32,564 nt of DNA from NCBI RefSeq assembly GCF_018917145.1, contig NZ_JAHLOD010000037.1, positions 1 through 32,564 on the forward strand, in the 5' to 3' direction. A program made the position numbers and the translations under genes. Shown in pieces: positions 32,459-32,564 of the stretch. This DNA comes from Clostridium bornimense (lineage in GTDB: Bacteria; Bacillota; Clostridia; Clostridiales; Clostridiaceae). Position 1 is the stretch's first letter. Each line of letters opens with the position of its first letter. Under the pieces are notes generated by a model. It made no database searches and was not told where the DNA came from. It saw nothing but the letters and a program-made list of their open reading frames with translations.

Positions 32459-32564
32459 ACCACAGGTTCGACCTGTGGTTCTAAAAAGCTTTTAGCTATA
32501 CGTAGAAAATAAAAAACCTCCGATGTAAAATAATAGTAGGTTTGCCGACCAATACTATAAGTTA
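32459..32564 (+). mobile_element. Possible end of an IS200/IS605-like element (partial)
   Basis: ACCACAGGT-TCG-ACCTGTGGT (32459-32479) is a perfect 9-bp hairpin with a 3-base loop and no T tract. It is followed by AAAAAGCTTTTAGCTATACG and, further on, AACCTCCGATG, an anti-Shine-Dalgarno-like segment. Subterminal hairpins and a leader that hides the transposase ribosome site are known features of IS200-type elements. No transposase is visible because the window ends, so this is a cautious call. Confidence 0.35.

Overview
The window is visibly AT-rich, with strong GGAGG-type ribosome binding sites, intrinsic terminators after nearly every transcription unit, a T-box leader, a TPP riboswitch and CcpA-like cre sites. 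Together with an archaeal/eukaryote-type prolyl-tRNA synthetase and clostridial-style lipoproteins, this points to a low-GC Firmicute, most likely Clostridium sensu stricto. The species cannot be fixed from the sequence alone.

Left part (1-5953): the tail of an upstream gene, then two tandem type I pullulanases. The first (344-3568) is secreted, has two starch-binding modules and a sorting-signal-like C-terminus, and sits behind a promoter flanked by two cre-like sites. The second (3827-5848) is a trimmed cytoplasmic paralogue. Together they could debranch alpha-glucans outside and inside the cell.

Accessory island (about 5954-11180): a small secreted protein resembling DUF2712/lactococcin-972-type proteins (6278-6733), a hairpin that may act as an attenuator, then three ABC-2-like permeases, a BcrA-type ATPase and two single-pass membrane proteins of unknown function, closed by a terminator. 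This is the best candidate in the window for a poorly described system: export of, or self-protection against, a secreted peptide or protein.

Middle (11233-20218): a PLP-dependent aminotransferase; a T-box-controlled proS; an alpha/beta hydrolase of the monoacylglycerol lipase type; and a MarR regulator divergent from a heterodimeric multidrug-type ABC exporter (16097-20168). The exporter has one canonical and one degenerate ATPase site. The divergent region carries a perfect 29-bp inverted repeat.

Right part (20387-28589): an ACT-domain protein with its usual UPF0210 partner; two related lipoproteins, each with its own signals; asparagine synthetase asnB; thyA-folA (dTMP and folate cycle); a small membrane protein; and, on the minus strand, the ECF thiamine transporter component thiT under a TPP riboswitch.

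Far right (29135-32564): the minus-strand nadA-nadB-nadC operon for de novo NAD synthesis, with overlapping genes and a dyad just downstream of its promoter, and finally a hairpin that may be the end of an IS200/IS605-like element running off the window. Two short families of dispersed intergenic repeats appear twice each. Most of the region is ordinary chromosome; the interest is concentrated in the 6.2-11.1 kb island, the intergenic repeats, the divergent exporter operator and the right-hand edge.
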